A stretch of 49,421 nucleotides of DNA, from NCBI GenBank assembly GCA_945276085.1, contig CALYPO010000003.1:1-49421 (forward strand). Reading direction: 5' to 3'. This document shows positions 1 through 9,892 of the stretch, one piece after another. The notes beneath the pieces are model-generated. The model was not told where the DNA came from. It ran no database searches and saw nothing but the letters and a program-made list of their open reading frames with translations. Position numbers and translations under genes: made by a program. This stretch comes from an uncultured Gilliamella sp. (GTDB lineage: Bacteria; Pseudomonadota; Gammaproteobacteria; Enterobacterales; Orbaceae). How positions within the stretch are numbered: the stretch's first letter is position 1; each line of letters starts with the position of its first letter.

Positions 1-55
1 GAGCACCGGTCTCCAAAACCGGGTGTTGGGAGTTCGAGACTCTCCGCCCCTGCCA
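1..55 (+). tRNA. trpT: tRNA-Trp (CCA anticodon), 3' part
   Basis: This is the 3' two-thirds of a tRNA, cut by the window edge. The anticodon loop at 11-17 reads CTCCAAA with anticodon CCA at 13-15. The T arm GGGAGTTCGAGACTCTCC follows, then the acceptor strand CGCCCCT, discriminator G and an encoded CCA end (53-55). The sequence is almost identical to E. coli tRNA-Trp. In E. coli trpT also lies just upstream of the hdfR/maoP/yifB region, so the neighbourhood is conserved. The D arm and the 5' acceptor strand lie outside the window. Confidence 0.95.
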
Positions 56-186
56 AAATAATTGTTTTGCCTTAATTTTAGCCGTTCAGTCGTTTTTACA
101 AGTATAAATAAAAAAATTTTGTTTACAGATTAACTTAGTTAATTATAATTCCCGCCCAACTACTTTTACAACTTAGAGGATATAAG

Positions 187-525
187 ATGGCTGAAAGTTT
201 TATAAGTCAACAACGTTTTTTTGATAATAAAAATTATCCTAGAGGATTTTCTCGCCACGGAGATTTTACAATTAAAGAGGCTCAAATTTTAGAAAAGCAT
301 GGCTGTGCTTTTAAAGATCTAGATACAGAAATCAGAAAGCCTGTTACAGCTGAAGAAAAATCATTTGTTGCTGTCTGTAAAGGAAAAAAAGAACCTTCCA
401 CTGAATTTGAAAAAGCTTGGTTAAAATATCTATCCCGTATTAATAAGCCAAAACGTTTTCACACATTATCAGGTGGCAAACCACAAGTAGATGTCACTGA
501 TGATTTTGTTGATACTGATGATTAA
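187..525 (+). CDS. maoP: MaoP (YifE, DUF413), Ori macrodomain organisation protein
   Basis: The 112-residue product matches E. coli MaoP/YifE (also 112 residues) along its whole length. Recognisable blocks are the N-terminal [20 protein letters not shown], a central FVAVCKG, and the [11 protein letters not shown] motif near the C-terminus followed by an acidic tail. In E. coli MaoP, together with the nearby maoS site, organises the Ori macrodomain of the chromosome; the biochemical activity is not settled. The start is supported by AGAGGATATAAG just upstream of the ATG. The gene is convergent with comM, with only 5 bp between the two stop codons and no terminator between them. The E. coli neighbour hdfR is absent here. 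Confidence 0.93.
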   Translation: MAESFISQQRFFDNKNYPRGFSRHGDFTIKEAQILEKHGCAFKDLDTEIRKPVTAEEKSFVAVCKGKKEPSTEFEKAWLKYLSRINKPKRFHTLSGGKPQVDVTDDFVDTDD

Positions 526-530
526 TATCA

Positions 531-2054
531 TTAGCCAATGTTTTTATGTAATTGAATTAATAACCTGTCCATAGAACGATAACTCAGTGCTTCTGAAATG
601 TGTTTTCGTTTTATGGTATCAGACAAATCTAAATCAGCAATTGTACGTGATACTTTCAAAATTCTATGCCACGCTCTTGCTGATAGTCCTAATTTTATTA
701 AAGCTTGTTCTAAAAACTCATTATCTTCTTCCGATAACTGGCAATAGCATTGAATTTCGTTAGGGTTTAGTTGATTATTTAATTTATGACTTCTTTTTAA
801 TTGCCTGTTTCTGGTTTCTAACACTCTTTTTTTGACAATTTCGGTTGTTTCCGTTGTTGTTACTTTCTTACTTAAGGTTCCTTTAGGTAAAAGCGGTACT
901 TCTATTGAAATATCAAATCTATCTAAAAAAGGTCCTGAAAGACGATTCAGATAACGAATAATTTGTTGTGGTGTTGTACGATTATGCGTTCCCTGATAAT
1001 GACCGGTAGGACTTGGATTCATCGCAGCAATAAGTTGAAACCTTGCTGGAAATTTGATTTTAGCATTAGCTCTAGAAATAATAATTTCTCCTGATTCAAT
1101 TGGTTCTCTTAACGCATCTAGAACTTTTCGATTAAATTCAGGTAATTCATCTAGAAATAGCACGCCGTTATGTGCTAAAGACACTTCACCTGGTTTAGGA
1201 ATTGAACCACCACCAACTAAAGCCGCTGTTGAAGCACTATGATGAGGCGCTCTGAAAGGCCTTTGACGCCAGTTTTTAATTGTTCCATTTGCACTAACTA
1301 AACTTGTTATGGCTGCACTTTCTAAGGCTTCTTCATCTGAGAGTGGCGGTAATAGTGATGTAAGCCTTGTTGCTAGCATTGTTTTACCTGTTCCTGGCGG
1401 TCCTATAAACAAGAGATTGTGCCCACCAGCTGCTGCTATTTCTAGTGCTCTTTTAGCATGCTCTTGTCCAATAATATCCTCTAAATTCCTATCGGTGTTA
1501 TAATTACTCTCATATTCCCGATATTCTACTGAAGATAAACTAGTTTGATTTGATAAATGTTGGCAGACTTCTATCAAATTATTTGTAATTAAGGTGTTGC
1601 TTTGATGTATCAACGAGATTTCAGATTGATTCTCTGCGGATATAATTAGTGTGCGTTTTTTCTTTTGTGATGAAATGGCTGCTGGAATTGCGCCTTTTAC
1701 TGCTCGAATATCGCCAGTTAAAGCAAGTTCACCTAAAAACTCATAATGTAGCAATTTATCGGTTGGAATTTGTGCGGTAGCTGCAAGAATTGCGATAGCA
1801 ATAGGTAAATCAAAGCGACTGCCTTCTTTTGGAAGATCCGCAGGGGACAGGTTAACTGTGATCTTTTTGGAAGGAAAAGTAAAACCACTATTAATAATTG
1901 CACTTCTAACGCGATCTTTTGCTTCTTTAACCGTTGCTTCAGGAAGACCAACTAAGACAAATCCAGGTAATCCATTACTAATATGAATTTCGACATTAAT
2001 TTGAGGTGCTTGTATGCCTATTGATGCTCGAGTATAAATAATTGCAAGTGACAT
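531..2054 (-). CDS. comM: ComM/YifB, Mg-chelatase-like AAA+ ATPase
   Basis: The 507-residue product has an N-terminal ChlI-like domain (about residues 1-170) and a magnesium-chelatase AAA+ domain. Walker A GPPGTGKT lies at 218-225 and Walker B FLDELPEF at about 300. The C-terminal helical domain is also present. Length and order match E. coli YifB and Haemophilus/Vibrio ComM, a hexameric branch-migration helicase that promotes recombination of incoming DNA during natural transformation. No competence genes are visible in this window, so whether the organism is transformable cannot be judged. The ATG at 2052-2054 gives the family N-terminus (SLAIIYTRASIGIQAP). Confidence 0.95.
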   Translation of the reverse strand: MSLAIIYTRASIGIQAPQINVEIHISNGLPGFVLVGLPEATVKEAKDRVRSAIINSGFTFPSKKITVNLSPADLPKEGSRFDLPIAIAILAATAQIPTDKLLHYEFLGELALTGDIRAVKGAIPAAISSQKKKRTLIISAENQSEISLIHQSNTLITNNLIEVCQHLSNQTSLSSVEYREYESNYNTDRNLEDIIGQEHAKRALEIAAAGGHNLLFIGPPGTGKTMLATRLTSLLPPLSDEEALESAAITSLVSANGTIKNWRQRPFRAPHHSASTAALVGGGSIPKPGEVSLAHNGVLFLDELPEFNRKVLDALREPIESGEIIISRANAKIKFPARFQLIAAMNPSPTGHYQGTHNRTTPQQIIRYLNRLSGPFLDRFDISIEVPLLPKGTLSKKVTTTETTEIVKKRVLETRNRQLKRSHKLNNQLNPNEIQCYCQLSEEDNEFLEQALIKLGLSARAWHRILKVSRTIADLDLSDTIKRKHISEALSYRSMDRLLIQLHKNIG

Positions 2055-2169
2055 AGTATTGACTTTAATTAAATAATTAATTTGTGTTATTACCTTAATT
2101 ACTATGCGTAATATTTAAATTAACCAATTTAATTAATTCGTTTTTAGTCACAAAAAATGTTTAATTTTT

Positions 2170-2979
2170 TCAAATTTTACTCGTTTTTTCACCTAAAAAT
2201 AATTTTGAAATAAGCAATGATATAAAAAATAAACAAGTATTACTTAATACAACCGATGGTCCTGTTGGTGTGTCATAAATTAATGAGAATAATAACCCAC
2301 AAATGATCGATAACATTCCAATGATAATGGCAATTAGTGCCATTGATTCCGGTGTTTTAGAATAGTATTTTGCTGTTGCAGCAGGAATTATCAGTAAAGA
2401 TGTAATAATTAGCGCCCCAACAAACTTCATTGCAATACCGATTGTTAAAGCTAGTAATAACGTTAAAAGCAGTTTTGTAAATTGAATGTTAATACCATGA
2501 CTAAATGCCAATTCTTCACTAACGGTAATAAAGAGAAAATCATTCCAACGCCATAATAATAAAATGCCTATTAATGCAACACAAATTATAATTTGATAGA
2601 CGTCAATAAACGTCACTGATAAAAGATCGCCAAATAAGTATCCCATTAAATCGATACGGATATTATCCATTAAACTAATTACGACTAAGCCTAGAGAAAG
2701 TGCGCTGTGGGCTAATATTCCTAGCAATGTATCTATTGGTAATTGTTTTTGTGCTTCTAACCAAAGTAAACCTAAAGCTAGAATAAGCGTAATGAAAATA
2801 ACAGAATAGAATAAATTAATATGCAGTAAAAAGCCAAAAGCGATACCAAGTAAAGCTGCATGGGATAAAGTATCACCAAAATATGACATTCTGCGCCAAA
2901 CAACAAAAGTACCCAATGGTCCGGTTACTGTTGTCAGACACAAACCAGCTAACAATGAAGGTAATAATAACTCAATCAT
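2170..2979 (-). CDS. znuB: ZnuB, zinc ABC transporter permease
   Basis: A 269-residue polytopic membrane protein of the ABC-3 family, with about eight hydrophobic segments. It is the inner-membrane channel of the high-affinity Zn(II) importer ZnuABC. The [17 protein letters not shown] segment near residue 20-36 and the later [16 protein letters not shown] segment are typical of ZnuB. It lies 11 bp downstream of znuC on the same strand and is presumably cotranscribed from the znu control region near 3790. Its length is close to E. coli ZnuB (261). Confidence 0.94.
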   Translation of the reverse strand: MIELLLPSLLAGLCLTTVTGPLGTFVVWRRMSYFGDTLSHAALLGIAFGFLLHINLFYSVIFITLILALGLLWLEAQKQLPIDTLLGILAHSALSLGLVVISLMDNIRIDLMGYLFGDLLSVTFIDVYQIIICVALIGILLLWRWNDFLFITVSEELAFSHGINIQFTKLLLTLLLALTIGIAMKFVGALIITSLLIIPAATAKYYSKTPESMALIAIIIGMLSIICGLLFSLIYDTPTGPSVVLSNTCLFFISLLISKLFLGEKTSKI

Positions 2980-2990
2980 AGTTTTATGTC

Positions 2991-3755
2991 CTAATTAGAG
3001 CATGTAACGCAATTATTATGATGATCATCATCTTGCTTACAAAGATCATGTTGATGGTTGTGATGATGCTTGTAAACGGCAATTTGTGATGCGCCATGTT
3101 GACCAAAAAGAGAAATAAATTCAGGATCGTTAGAAACAATAGCAGGCGTTCCTGAACAACAAACATGGTGATTTAAACAAATCACTTCATCTGTCTTTGC
3201 CATAACAATATGCAAATCATGGGAAACCATTAATACACCACAATTAAACTCATTTTTGGCATTAATAATGAGATCATATAATAGCACTTGTCCGTTAACA
3301 TCTACGCCTTGCGTAGGTTCATCCAGAATTAATAATTGTGGACGTTTAGCTAAGGCTTGCGCAAGTAAAACGCGTTGTAATTCGCCACCTGATAGCTGGT
3401 GCATTGATTTATCGATTAAATATTCTGCTTTAACCATTGTTAAGACTTTTAGGATATCCTCATTATTAAGTCGTTTATTTAGCCGCATAAACCGTTTTAC
3501 AGTAATGGGTAAAGTTGGATTTAATTTAATGGATTGAGGAACATACCCAATTGTTAAATTGTCGGAACGATTGATTCTTCCTGAAGAATAAGGGGTTAGT
3601 CCAAGGATAACTTTGACTAATGTTGATTTACCTGCGCCATTTGGTCCTAGTAAGGTGACGATTTGATTCGTACTGATAGTAAATGAAACATTATCTAATA
3701 TCTTTTGTTGGTTAAGTTCAACCGAAACCCTATCAAGTGAAATTAGCTGTGTCAT
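2991..3755 (-). CDS. znuC: ZnuC, zinc ABC transporter ATPase
   Basis: The 254-residue ATPase carries Walker A GPNGAGKS (about 37-44), the ABC signature LSGGELQR, Walker B LLILDEPT and the switch histidine in VSHD. It powers ZnuB-mediated Zn(II) uptake. The C-terminus has the ZnuC His cluster ([11 protein letters not shown]) and then an additional [13 protein letters not shown] tail with histidines and two cysteines, which could bind zinc. It is divergent from znuA, with a Zur-like palindrome in the 93-bp spacer. Confidence 0.95.
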   Translation of the reverse strand: MTQLISLDRVSVELNQQKILDNVSFTISTNQIVTLLGPNGAGKSTLVKVILGLTPYSSGRINRSDNLTIGYVPQSIKLNPTLPITVKRFMRLNKRLNNEDILKVLTMVKAEYLIDKSMHQLSGGELQRVLLAQALAKRPQLLILDEPTQGVDVNGQVLLYDLIINAKNEFNCGVLMVSHDLHIVMAKTDEVICLNHHVCCSGTPAIVSNDPEFISLFGQHGASQIAVYKHHHNHQHDLCKQDDDHHNNCVTCSN

Positions 3756-3787
3756 ATTAGTGTAAATCCTTGCTCACTGACATGTTA

Positions 3788-3802
3788 TGTTATATTATAA
3801 CA
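3788..3802. promoter_or_regulatory. Zur-like operator between znuC and znuA
   Basis: TGTTATATTATAACA is a perfect 15-bp inverted repeat centred on one T. It lies in the znuC/znuA divergent spacer, 33 bp before the znuC start and 46 bp before the znuA start. The E. coli Zur box in the same position has a GTTATAWTATAAC-type core, so zinc-responsive repression of both arms by Zur is the likely role. Zur binding itself is inferred. Confidence 0.75.
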
Positions 3803-3848
3803 ATTAATGCATCTATAATATCATATTTTATGAATATAAGGTAATAAT

Positions 3849-4805
3849 GTGAAAAAATATATATCACTAAATTTTAAACAGTTATGGCGGATTTTGATAC
3901 TACTAAGTTTGGTATTTATTACGCAAAGTATTGCTATTCGTGCCAATGCCAATGTCTTAACTTCAGTCAAGCCTATTGGTTTTATAACTCAAGCTATAAC
4001 TTATGGTGTAACCGAGACAGATATTTTATTACCCGATGGTGCTTCCCCTCATACTTATTCTTTAAAACCTTCTGATTTAGTTAAAATCAAACAAGCACAA
4101 TTAATTGTTTGGGTCGGTGAGGATTTAGAAGCTTTTATGCCGACCGTTTTAAAAGGTATAGATAAAGACAAACAGATAGAATTAATGGCGATACCAGACA
4201 TCAAAAAACTACTTAGAACGGGTACTCAAAATCATGAACATGGAAAATTAGATTTAGATGATGAACATGACCATGACCATCATGGTTCATATGATGAGCA
4301 TATATGGCTTTCTCCACAGATAGCGAAAATCATTGCAAAGACTGTGCACGATAAGCTTATCGACTTATATCCTGATAAAAGAGATTTAATTGATGAAAAT
4401 CTAAACGAATTCACTATTAAACTAGCAGAAACGGAACAAAACATTGCAAAAAAACTGATTAACGTACAAAATAGCGGGTATTTTGTGTTTCATGATGCTT
4501 ACGGGTATTTTGAGTCACAGTTCGGATTAAAAAACCTAGGAAGTTTTACCATAAATCCAGCAGTACAGCCCGGTGTTCAAACGGTTTATGCGATTAAACA
4601 AGAGTTGAAAGAACATCAAGCAGTATGTGTATTTAGAGAGCCACAGTTTAGCCCTGCAGTTATTCAAAAATTAGTGAATGGAACTGATGTTCGAATTGGG
4701 GAATTGAATCCCTTAGGTACAGATATCGCTTTATCAAAAAATGCCTATTCACAATTTTTATTGAGATTAACACAGCAACTGTTGGATTGTTTAGATAAGA
4801 ATTAG
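3849..4805 (+). CDS. znuA: ZnuA, periplasmic zinc-binding protein
   Basis: The 318-residue product belongs to the cluster A-I (ZnuA/TroA) substrate-binding proteins and delivers periplasmic Zn(II) to ZnuBC. It has a signal peptide ending near IRANA (about residue 33). Expected zinc ligands lie in GASPHTY, DEHIW and FHDAYGYF. A His/Asp-rich loop (about 128-150, including DEHDHDHH), typical of ZnuA, precedes the second ligand. The start is GTG, supported by AAGG 7 nt upstream (3838-3841). Downstream mepM begins within 30 bp, as in E. coli, so read-through is likely. Confidence 0.95.
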   Translation: MKKYISLNFKQLWRILILLSLVFITQSIAIRANANVLTSVKPIGFITQAITYGVTETDILLPDGASPHTYSLKPSDLVKIKQAQLIVWVGEDLEAFMPTVLKGIDKDKQIELMAIPDIKKLLRTGTQNHEHGKLDLDDEHDHDHHGSYDEHIWLSPQIAKIIAKTVHDKLIDLYPDKRDLIDENLNEFTIKLAETEQNIAKKLINVQNSGYFVFHDAYGYFESQFGLKNLGSFTINPAVQPGVQTVYAIKQELKEHQAVCVFREPQFSPAVIQKLVNGTDVRIGELNPLGTDIALSKNAYSQFLLRLTQQLLDCLDKN

Positions 4806-4833
4806 TTTAGATAATAAATAGTTAAGGTTAATT

Positions 4834-6195
4834 TTGGCACGAAAGATTGAATCCCCTAGTATTGAAAAAAATAAATTTAAAACTCCCTATTTTTCAGTAT
4901 TAGGCGTCCTTCTTATTGTTATTTTATTTACCATATTATGGCGACCACTTAATTTGGATCGTACGGAATATGTTCCTTTAACTCCTCAAGCAGAAACGAC
5001 TGTCACCGATGACGTAAATTCTCCTGTTGTTGTAGGTGATGGTCGAATAGAAGTGGTCGGTGGAAAATCTAAAAATGAAGAGGTTACTGAATCATCAGAT
5101 GTTCCCGAAGATGAGATTGTTAAAGATGAATTAGATGACATTATTGATGATAAAGACAACACCGTGCAATATACTATTGCGCGCGGCGATACTTTGCATG
5201 ATATTTTGCAACGCTATAATGTTAATAAAAATGATGTTTATCAATTAACCACTAAATTCAAACAACTAGCAAATTTAAGAATAGGTCAACAAGTTAGTTG
5301 GACAACTGATGATGATCATAATCTACAAAGTTTTACTTGGACCATTTCTAGTAATAATATTCGTATATATGAAAAATCAGGCGATAAATTTATTGAGAGT
5401 TCTGAAACGGCAGAAGCCGTTCCAGAAAATGTGGTTATTAAAGGTGAAATTAAAGCTAATTTTGTCGCCGATGCGCGTAAAAGTGGTTTAACCAGTAGTG
5501 AAATAGGCATTATAACCCGAGCGTTACAATGGCGGTTAGATTTTAGACGATTGCAAGTCGGTGATAAATTTTCGGTAGTATTATCGAGAGAAATGCATGG
5601 TAAACGTTTATCTAACAGTCAACTATTAGGCGTTAGAATTAAAAATGGTAGTAAAGATTATTATGCCGTATTAGCTGATGATGGTAAGTATTATGATATA
5701 ACTGGTGGCAGTTTATCACAAAGCTTTTTTCGGTATCCTTTAGCTAAGCAAGCGCGGGTATCGTCCAATTTTAATCCTCGTCGTTTACATCCTGTTACAG
5801 GTATTGTTACGCCTCATAATGGTGTTGATTTTGCTGTCTCTCGCGGTACGCCTGTTTTATCTGTTGGTAATGGTGAGGTCGTGATTGCCAAATATAGTGG
5901 TTCAGCAGGTAATTATGTGGCTATCCGTCATGGTCGGCAATATATGACCACTTATATGCATTTAGACAAGATTTTAGTCAAACCAGGTCAACAAGTAAAA
6001 CAAGGTGAAAAGATAGCATTATCTGGTAATACTGGTCGTTCAACAGGTCCACATTTACATTTTGAATTACATATTAATAACAAACCCGTTAATCCGTTAA
6101 CTGCAAGTTTACCAATTTCGGAAGGATTGACTGGTAAATCTAAAAAAGCATTCATAGAAAAAGTTAAAGATATTAAATCCCAACTTGTTTTTTAA
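4834..6195 (+). CDS. mepM: MepM (YebA), murein DD-endopeptidase, M23 family
   Basis: The 453-residue protein has one N-terminal membrane anchor (about 18-37), an acidic linker, a LysM domain (about 112-158), an OapA/Csd3-like middle domain and a C-terminal LytM/M23 peptidase. Zinc ligands are H328 and D332 in HNGVDFA and H409 in the H407-L-H409 motif. MepM cleaves D-Ala-mDAP cross-links and is needed to open the sacculus for growth. The start is TTG at 4834 with AAGG 6-9 nt upstream; no ATG fits the family N-terminus. The znuA-mepM order is conserved with E. coli, and mrcB downstream adds the matching synthase. Confidence 0.94.
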   Translation: MARKIESPSIEKNKFKTPYFSVLGVLLIVILFTILWRPLNLDRTEYVPLTPQAETTVTDDVNSPVVVGDGRIEVVGGKSKNEEVTESSDVPEDEIVKDELDDIIDDKDNTVQYTIARGDTLHDILQRYNVNKNDVYQLTTKFKQLANLRIGQQVSWTTDDDHNLQSFTWTISSNNIRIYEKSGDKFIESSETAEAVPENVVIKGEIKANFVADARKSGLTSSEIGIITRALQWRLDFRRLQVGDKFSVVLSREMHGKRLSNSQLLGVRIKNGSKDYYAVLADDGKYYDITGGSLSQSFFRYPLAKQARVSSNFNPRRLHPVTGIVTPHNGVDFAVSRGTPVLSVGNGEVVIAKYSGSAGNYVAIRHGRQYMTTYMHLDKILVKPGQQVKQGEKIALSGNTGRSTGPHLHFELHINNKPVNPLTASLPISEGLTGKSKKAFIEKVKDIKSQLVF

Positions 6196-6324
6196 AGCTT
6201 GTGATTTTTTAACTACTAAACTGAATACTTACTTCAAACTCTTTACACAAACAATGCCATAATATCGGCTAAAAAATATGTTATTATATGACGAGTTTCA
6301 TAAAATCTAAATTTTAGGTGCAGT

Positions 6325-8646
6325 TTGAATACATCAACTCAAAAACGAGCCAATAAAAAAGCTAAAAAAAATAAGATGACACTAAAGCGAAGACTTTGGT
6401 CGTTATTGTTTAAACTTTTTCTTATTTTTGCTGCAGTGACCGTTCTTTACGGTATCTATCTTGATCAACAAATAAAAGAGAGAATTGATGGTAACGTATG
6501 GGAATTACCAGCGGCAGTTTATGGTCAGATCATTGATCTTGAACCTGATAGTGAATATAGTTTAAGTGATGTCGTTAGTATGTTAGTGGGCGCGCAGTAT
6601 CGTCAGCAAGATACTAAAGCCACCCGCCCAGGTGAATTTATTGTTAGTAATGATTCTATTGAAATTTACCGTCGACCTTTTACTTTTCCAGATGGTGAAG
6701 AACAAGCATTTCGTGTCAAAATAACGTTTTATGAAAACCGCGTTGATCGTATTATTAATTTAGATACAGGGCGTGATTTTGGCTTACTACGCATTGATCC
6801 AAAATTAATTACCATGATGCACTCTCCAAATGGAGAACAGCGATTGTTTGTTCCATTAAAAGAATTTCCTGATTCTTTGCTGCAAACATTAATCGCCACA
6901 GAAGATAAACGTTTTTATGATCATCACGGTGTTAGCTTGTATTCGATTGGACGAGCAATTTTTGTTAACCTCACTACAGGACGTACTGAAGGCGGAAGTA
7001 CTTTAACCCAGCAGACGGTTAAAAATCTTTTTTTGACTAATGAACGCAGTTTATCTCGAAAAATACGAGAAGCGTATATGGCACTAATTTTAGATGCTCG
7101 CTACAGTAAAGAACGCATATTAGAACTCTATTTAAATGAGGTCTATTTTGGGCAAGCTGGCAGTGAAGAGATTCATGGTTTTCCGTTAGCAAGTCTTTAC
7201 TATTTTGGTCGCCCCGTTAATGAATTAACCTTAGATCAACAAGCTGTTTTAGTGGGTATGGTAAAAGGTGCATCACTGTATAATCCATGGACACAGCCAC
7301 AGCAAGTGATTGAACGTCGAAATGTTGTTTTAAAACTGACTGAACAACAAGGAATTATAGATGATGAGCTTTATAATTTATTAAGTCAGCGTCCACTTTC
7401 AGTTTTACCTAAGGGCGGGGTTATTTCTCCTCAACCTGCATTTATGCAAGTCGTTCGTAGCGAATTACGAAAACAATTAGGTGATAAAGCTGATCACCTA
7501 TCAGGCATGAAGATTTTTACCACCTTTGATCCTGTTGCTCAAGCTGCTGCGGAGCAAGCTGTTACTAACGAAATAGATGCTTTGCGTAAATCAACGAATA
7601 AAGATTTACAAACAGCGATGGTCGTTGTGAGTCGAGAAACCGGCGAAATTCGTTCCATTATTGGTAGTGCAGAGCCTCGTTACCCAGGTTATAATCGCGC
7701 TTGGTTAACAAGGCGAGCAATTGGTTCTTTAGCTAAACCTTCCACTTATTTAACAGCACTAGGTCAACCTGATCGCTATCAACTAAATAGTTGGCTCAAT
7801 GACACACCAATATCAATTAAACTTGATAATGGCACGTATTGGGAACCTAAAAATTATGATCGTAAATTCCGTGATAGAGTGATGTTAGTTGATGCATTAG
7901 CGCTCTCACTTAATGTGCCCACTGTTAATTTAGGGATGGCCTTGGGATTAGATGCAAGTAAAAATACATTAGAAGCCTTAGGTATACCGTCAGATCGTAT
8001 TCCTAATCTACCATCACGATTACTTGGTGCTTTGGAGTTAACTCCCTTAGAAACAGCGCAGATGTTTCAAACTATTGCTAACAATGGACAACGTTCTCCG
8101 CTTACTATTTTAAGATACGTATTAACTGATAAAGGTGAATTGGTCTATCAAAGTTACCCTCAACAGTTACAAGCGGTTTCTCAACAATCAGCGTTTCTTA
8201 CAACTTATGCTATGCAACAAGTTGTTGAATCCGGTACTGCGCGATCGCTAAAAACAAAATATAGTGGATTTAAGTTAGCTGCAAAAACAGGGACAAGTAA
8301 TGATTCGCGTGATAGCTGGTTTACTGGTATTGATGGTAAAAATGTTGCTGTCATTTGGATTGGACTTGATGATCATTCCCCGATGAAATTAACCGGCGCA
8401 ACGGGTGCATTGAAGATTTATAGTGAGTATTTACAAAATAATCCTCCGAAAAAATTGGTATTACCTATGCCACAAAATATTTTTATGATACCTATTGATA
8501 GTAATGGCAAATGGCAATGTGACGGCAGTGGTAGTAGAACATTACCTGCTTGGACTATCAACCCTCAGAGTTTGTGTTCGGGTAATAATCAATCCATGCA
8601 AGGACAGCAAGCACCCACTTGGGTCACTGATATGTTAAATAATTGA
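6325..8646 (+). CDS. mrcB: PBP1B, bifunctional peptidoglycan synthase
   Basis: The 773-residue class A penicillin-binding protein has a short basic cytoplasmic tail, one membrane helix (about 24-45), a UB2H-like domain and a GT51 glycosyltransferase with E193-D194 in EDKRFYDHHG. The transpeptidase has S468-x-x-K471 (SLAK), S528-x-N530 and K654-T-G. It polymerises lipid II and cross-links the strands at the inner membrane. It is somewhat shorter than E. coli PBP1B (844), mostly at the two termini. The start is TTG at 6325, preceded by AGGTG (6316-6320). It is separated from mepM by 129 bp and from mutM by 10 bp. Confidence 0.95.
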   Translation: MNTSTQKRANKKAKKNKMTLKRRLWSLLFKLFLIFAAVTVLYGIYLDQQIKERIDGNVWELPAAVYGQIIDLEPDSEYSLSDVVSMLVGAQYRQQDTKATRPGEFIVSNDSIEIYRRPFTFPDGEEQAFRVKITFYENRVDRIINLDTGRDFGLLRIDPKLITMMHSPNGEQRLFVPLKEFPDSLLQTLIATEDKRFYDHHGVSLYSIGRAIFVNLTTGRTEGGSTLTQQTVKNLFLTNERSLSRKIREAYMALILDARYSKERILELYLNEVYFGQAGSEEIHGFPLASLYYFGRPVNELTLDQQAVLVGMVKGASLYNPWTQPQQVIERRNVVLKLTEQQGIIDDELYNLLSQRPLSVLPKGGVISPQPAFMQVVRSELRKQLGDKADHLSGMKIFTTFDPVAQAAAEQAVTNEIDALRKSTNKDLQTAMVVVSRETGEIRSIIGSAEPRYPGYNRAWLTRRAIGSLAKPSTYLTALGQPDRYQLNSWLNDTPISIKLDNGTYWEPKNYDRKFRDRVMLVDALALSLNVPTVNLGMALGLDASKNTLEALGIPSDRIPNLPSRLLGALELTPLETAQMFQTIANNGQRSPLTILRYVLTDKGELVYQSYPQQLQAVSQQSAFLTTYAMQQVVESGTARSLKTKYSGFKLAAKTGTSNDSRDSWFTGIDGKNVAVIWIGLDDHSPMKLTGATGALKIYSEYLQNNPPKKLVLPMPQNIFMIPIDSNGKWQCDGSGSRTLPAWTINPQSLCSGNNQSMQGQQAPTWVTDMLNN

Positions 8647-8656
8647 GTAACTAAAT

Positions 8657-9466
8657 ATGCCTGAATTACCTGAAGTTGAAACAACCAAAAGAGGGATTCT
8701 GCCTTATCTTAAAGGACAAACCATTAAGCAAATTATTGTTCGGCAATCTAAATTGCGTTGGCCTATCAGTGAAGCTATTTTCAACGCTCATGGCCAAGAA
8801 ATTTTAGATGTAAAACGACGGGCAAAGTATTTGTTGCTCCAGTTACCTAATAATTGGATTATTATTCATTTAGGTATGTCTGGTAGTTTAAGGGTATTAT
8901 TAAATCCTCAACAAGCCGCTAAACATGATCACGTAGACTTAATTCTTGAAAATGGTGTGATATTACGTTATACCGATCCAAGGCGTTTTGGTTCTTGGCT
9001 TTGGGCAAAAAACCTTGACCACGTTACTCAGTTACAGCATCTAGGGCCTGAACCATTAAGTGATGAATTGACTGCCAAATATTTATTCTCAAAAGCTCAA
9101 AATCGTCATGTGCCAATTAAAACGTTCATTATGGATAACCCTATAGTAGTGGGGGTTGGTAACATTTATGCATCAGAATCACTGTTTATGGCAAAAATAA
9201 ACCCTAATCGTAAAGTAAATACTTTATCTTTATTCGAATTTGAACAGTTAGTGATAGCTATTAAACATGTTTTGGCTAAATCGATTGAACAAGGTGGTAC
9301 AACCCTTAAAGATTTTCTTCAATCAGATGGTAAACCTGGCTATTTTGCTCAAAAACTGCAAGTGTATGGTCGAGATGGCGAAAAATGTTATCTTTGCCAA
9401 ACCGAAATAAAATCACAAAAAATAGGGCAACGTAATACATTTTATTGTGAGATATGCCAAAAATAA
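8657..9466 (+). CDS. mutM: MutM (Fpg), formamidopyrimidine-DNA glycosylase
   Basis: The 269-residue enzyme begins MPELPEVET, giving the catalytic N-terminal proline (P2) and E3. A conserved lysine lies in RRAKYLL, and the C-terminal zinc finger has C244, C247, C264 and C267. It excises 8-oxoguanine and formamidopyrimidines and has AP-lyase activity. Length equals E. coli MutM (269). It follows mrcB by 10 bp and may share its transcript. In E. coli mutM sits elsewhere, beside rpmBG, so this linkage is lineage-specific. Confidence 0.96.
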   Translation: MPELPEVETTKRGILPYLKGQTIKQIIVRQSKLRWPISEAIFNAHGQEILDVKRRAKYLLLQLPNNWIIIHLGMSGSLRVLLNPQQAAKHDHVDLILENGVILRYTDPRRFGSWLWAKNLDHVTQLQHLGPEPLSDELTAKYLFSKAQNRHVPIKTFIMDNPIVVGVGNIYASESLFMAKINPNRKVNTLSLFEFEQLVIAIKHVLAKSIEQGGTTLKDFLQSDGKPGYFAQKLQVYGRDGEKCYLCQTEIKSQKIGQRNTFYCEICQK

Positions 9467-9892
9467 TAATTTTATAAAAATAAATCATAATGTTATGTTT
9501 TTGTTGTTTGTATGTAACAACTGATATATTTGTACTGGATAATCAAATAATTTTGTCTAAATATTGTATATTATTCCTCTTTCAACCTTAATAAAATCGG
9601 ATTAGTATATACAACTAATCACTTAGTCATAATTGTTAATCTTAAATGTATTGATAATAGCGAGTAGGTAAAAAGTTAATATTTTGAAAATCTTTTTATT
9701 TTGAAGAGTATGGACTTGTTACGCGATATCGGCTATCTTTCTGACTGTAAAAGTTTTAATCTTTTATAAAGTTTAATATATAGTACTAAATGATTGTAAT
9801 ATATTAAAAAATCACGGATTTTTCTTGCGCGTTATTTCTTGTTTGCATTTATTTTTAACGCAATTTATTTTGTTTTTATTAAGGAATCTAAG
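9467..9892. other. Intergenic region mutM-tolB, no gene seen
   Basis: This AT-rich spacer has no convincing reading frame. Two small inverted repeats are visible: GATTAG/CTAATC at 9600-9620, and AAAAATC-acg-GATTTTT at 9807-9823, about 70 nt before the tolB ATG. The second could act as a weak terminator or leader hairpin. The tolB promoter must lie here, but I cannot single it out. tolQ, tolR and tolA, which normally precede tolB, are absent. Confidence 0.5.
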
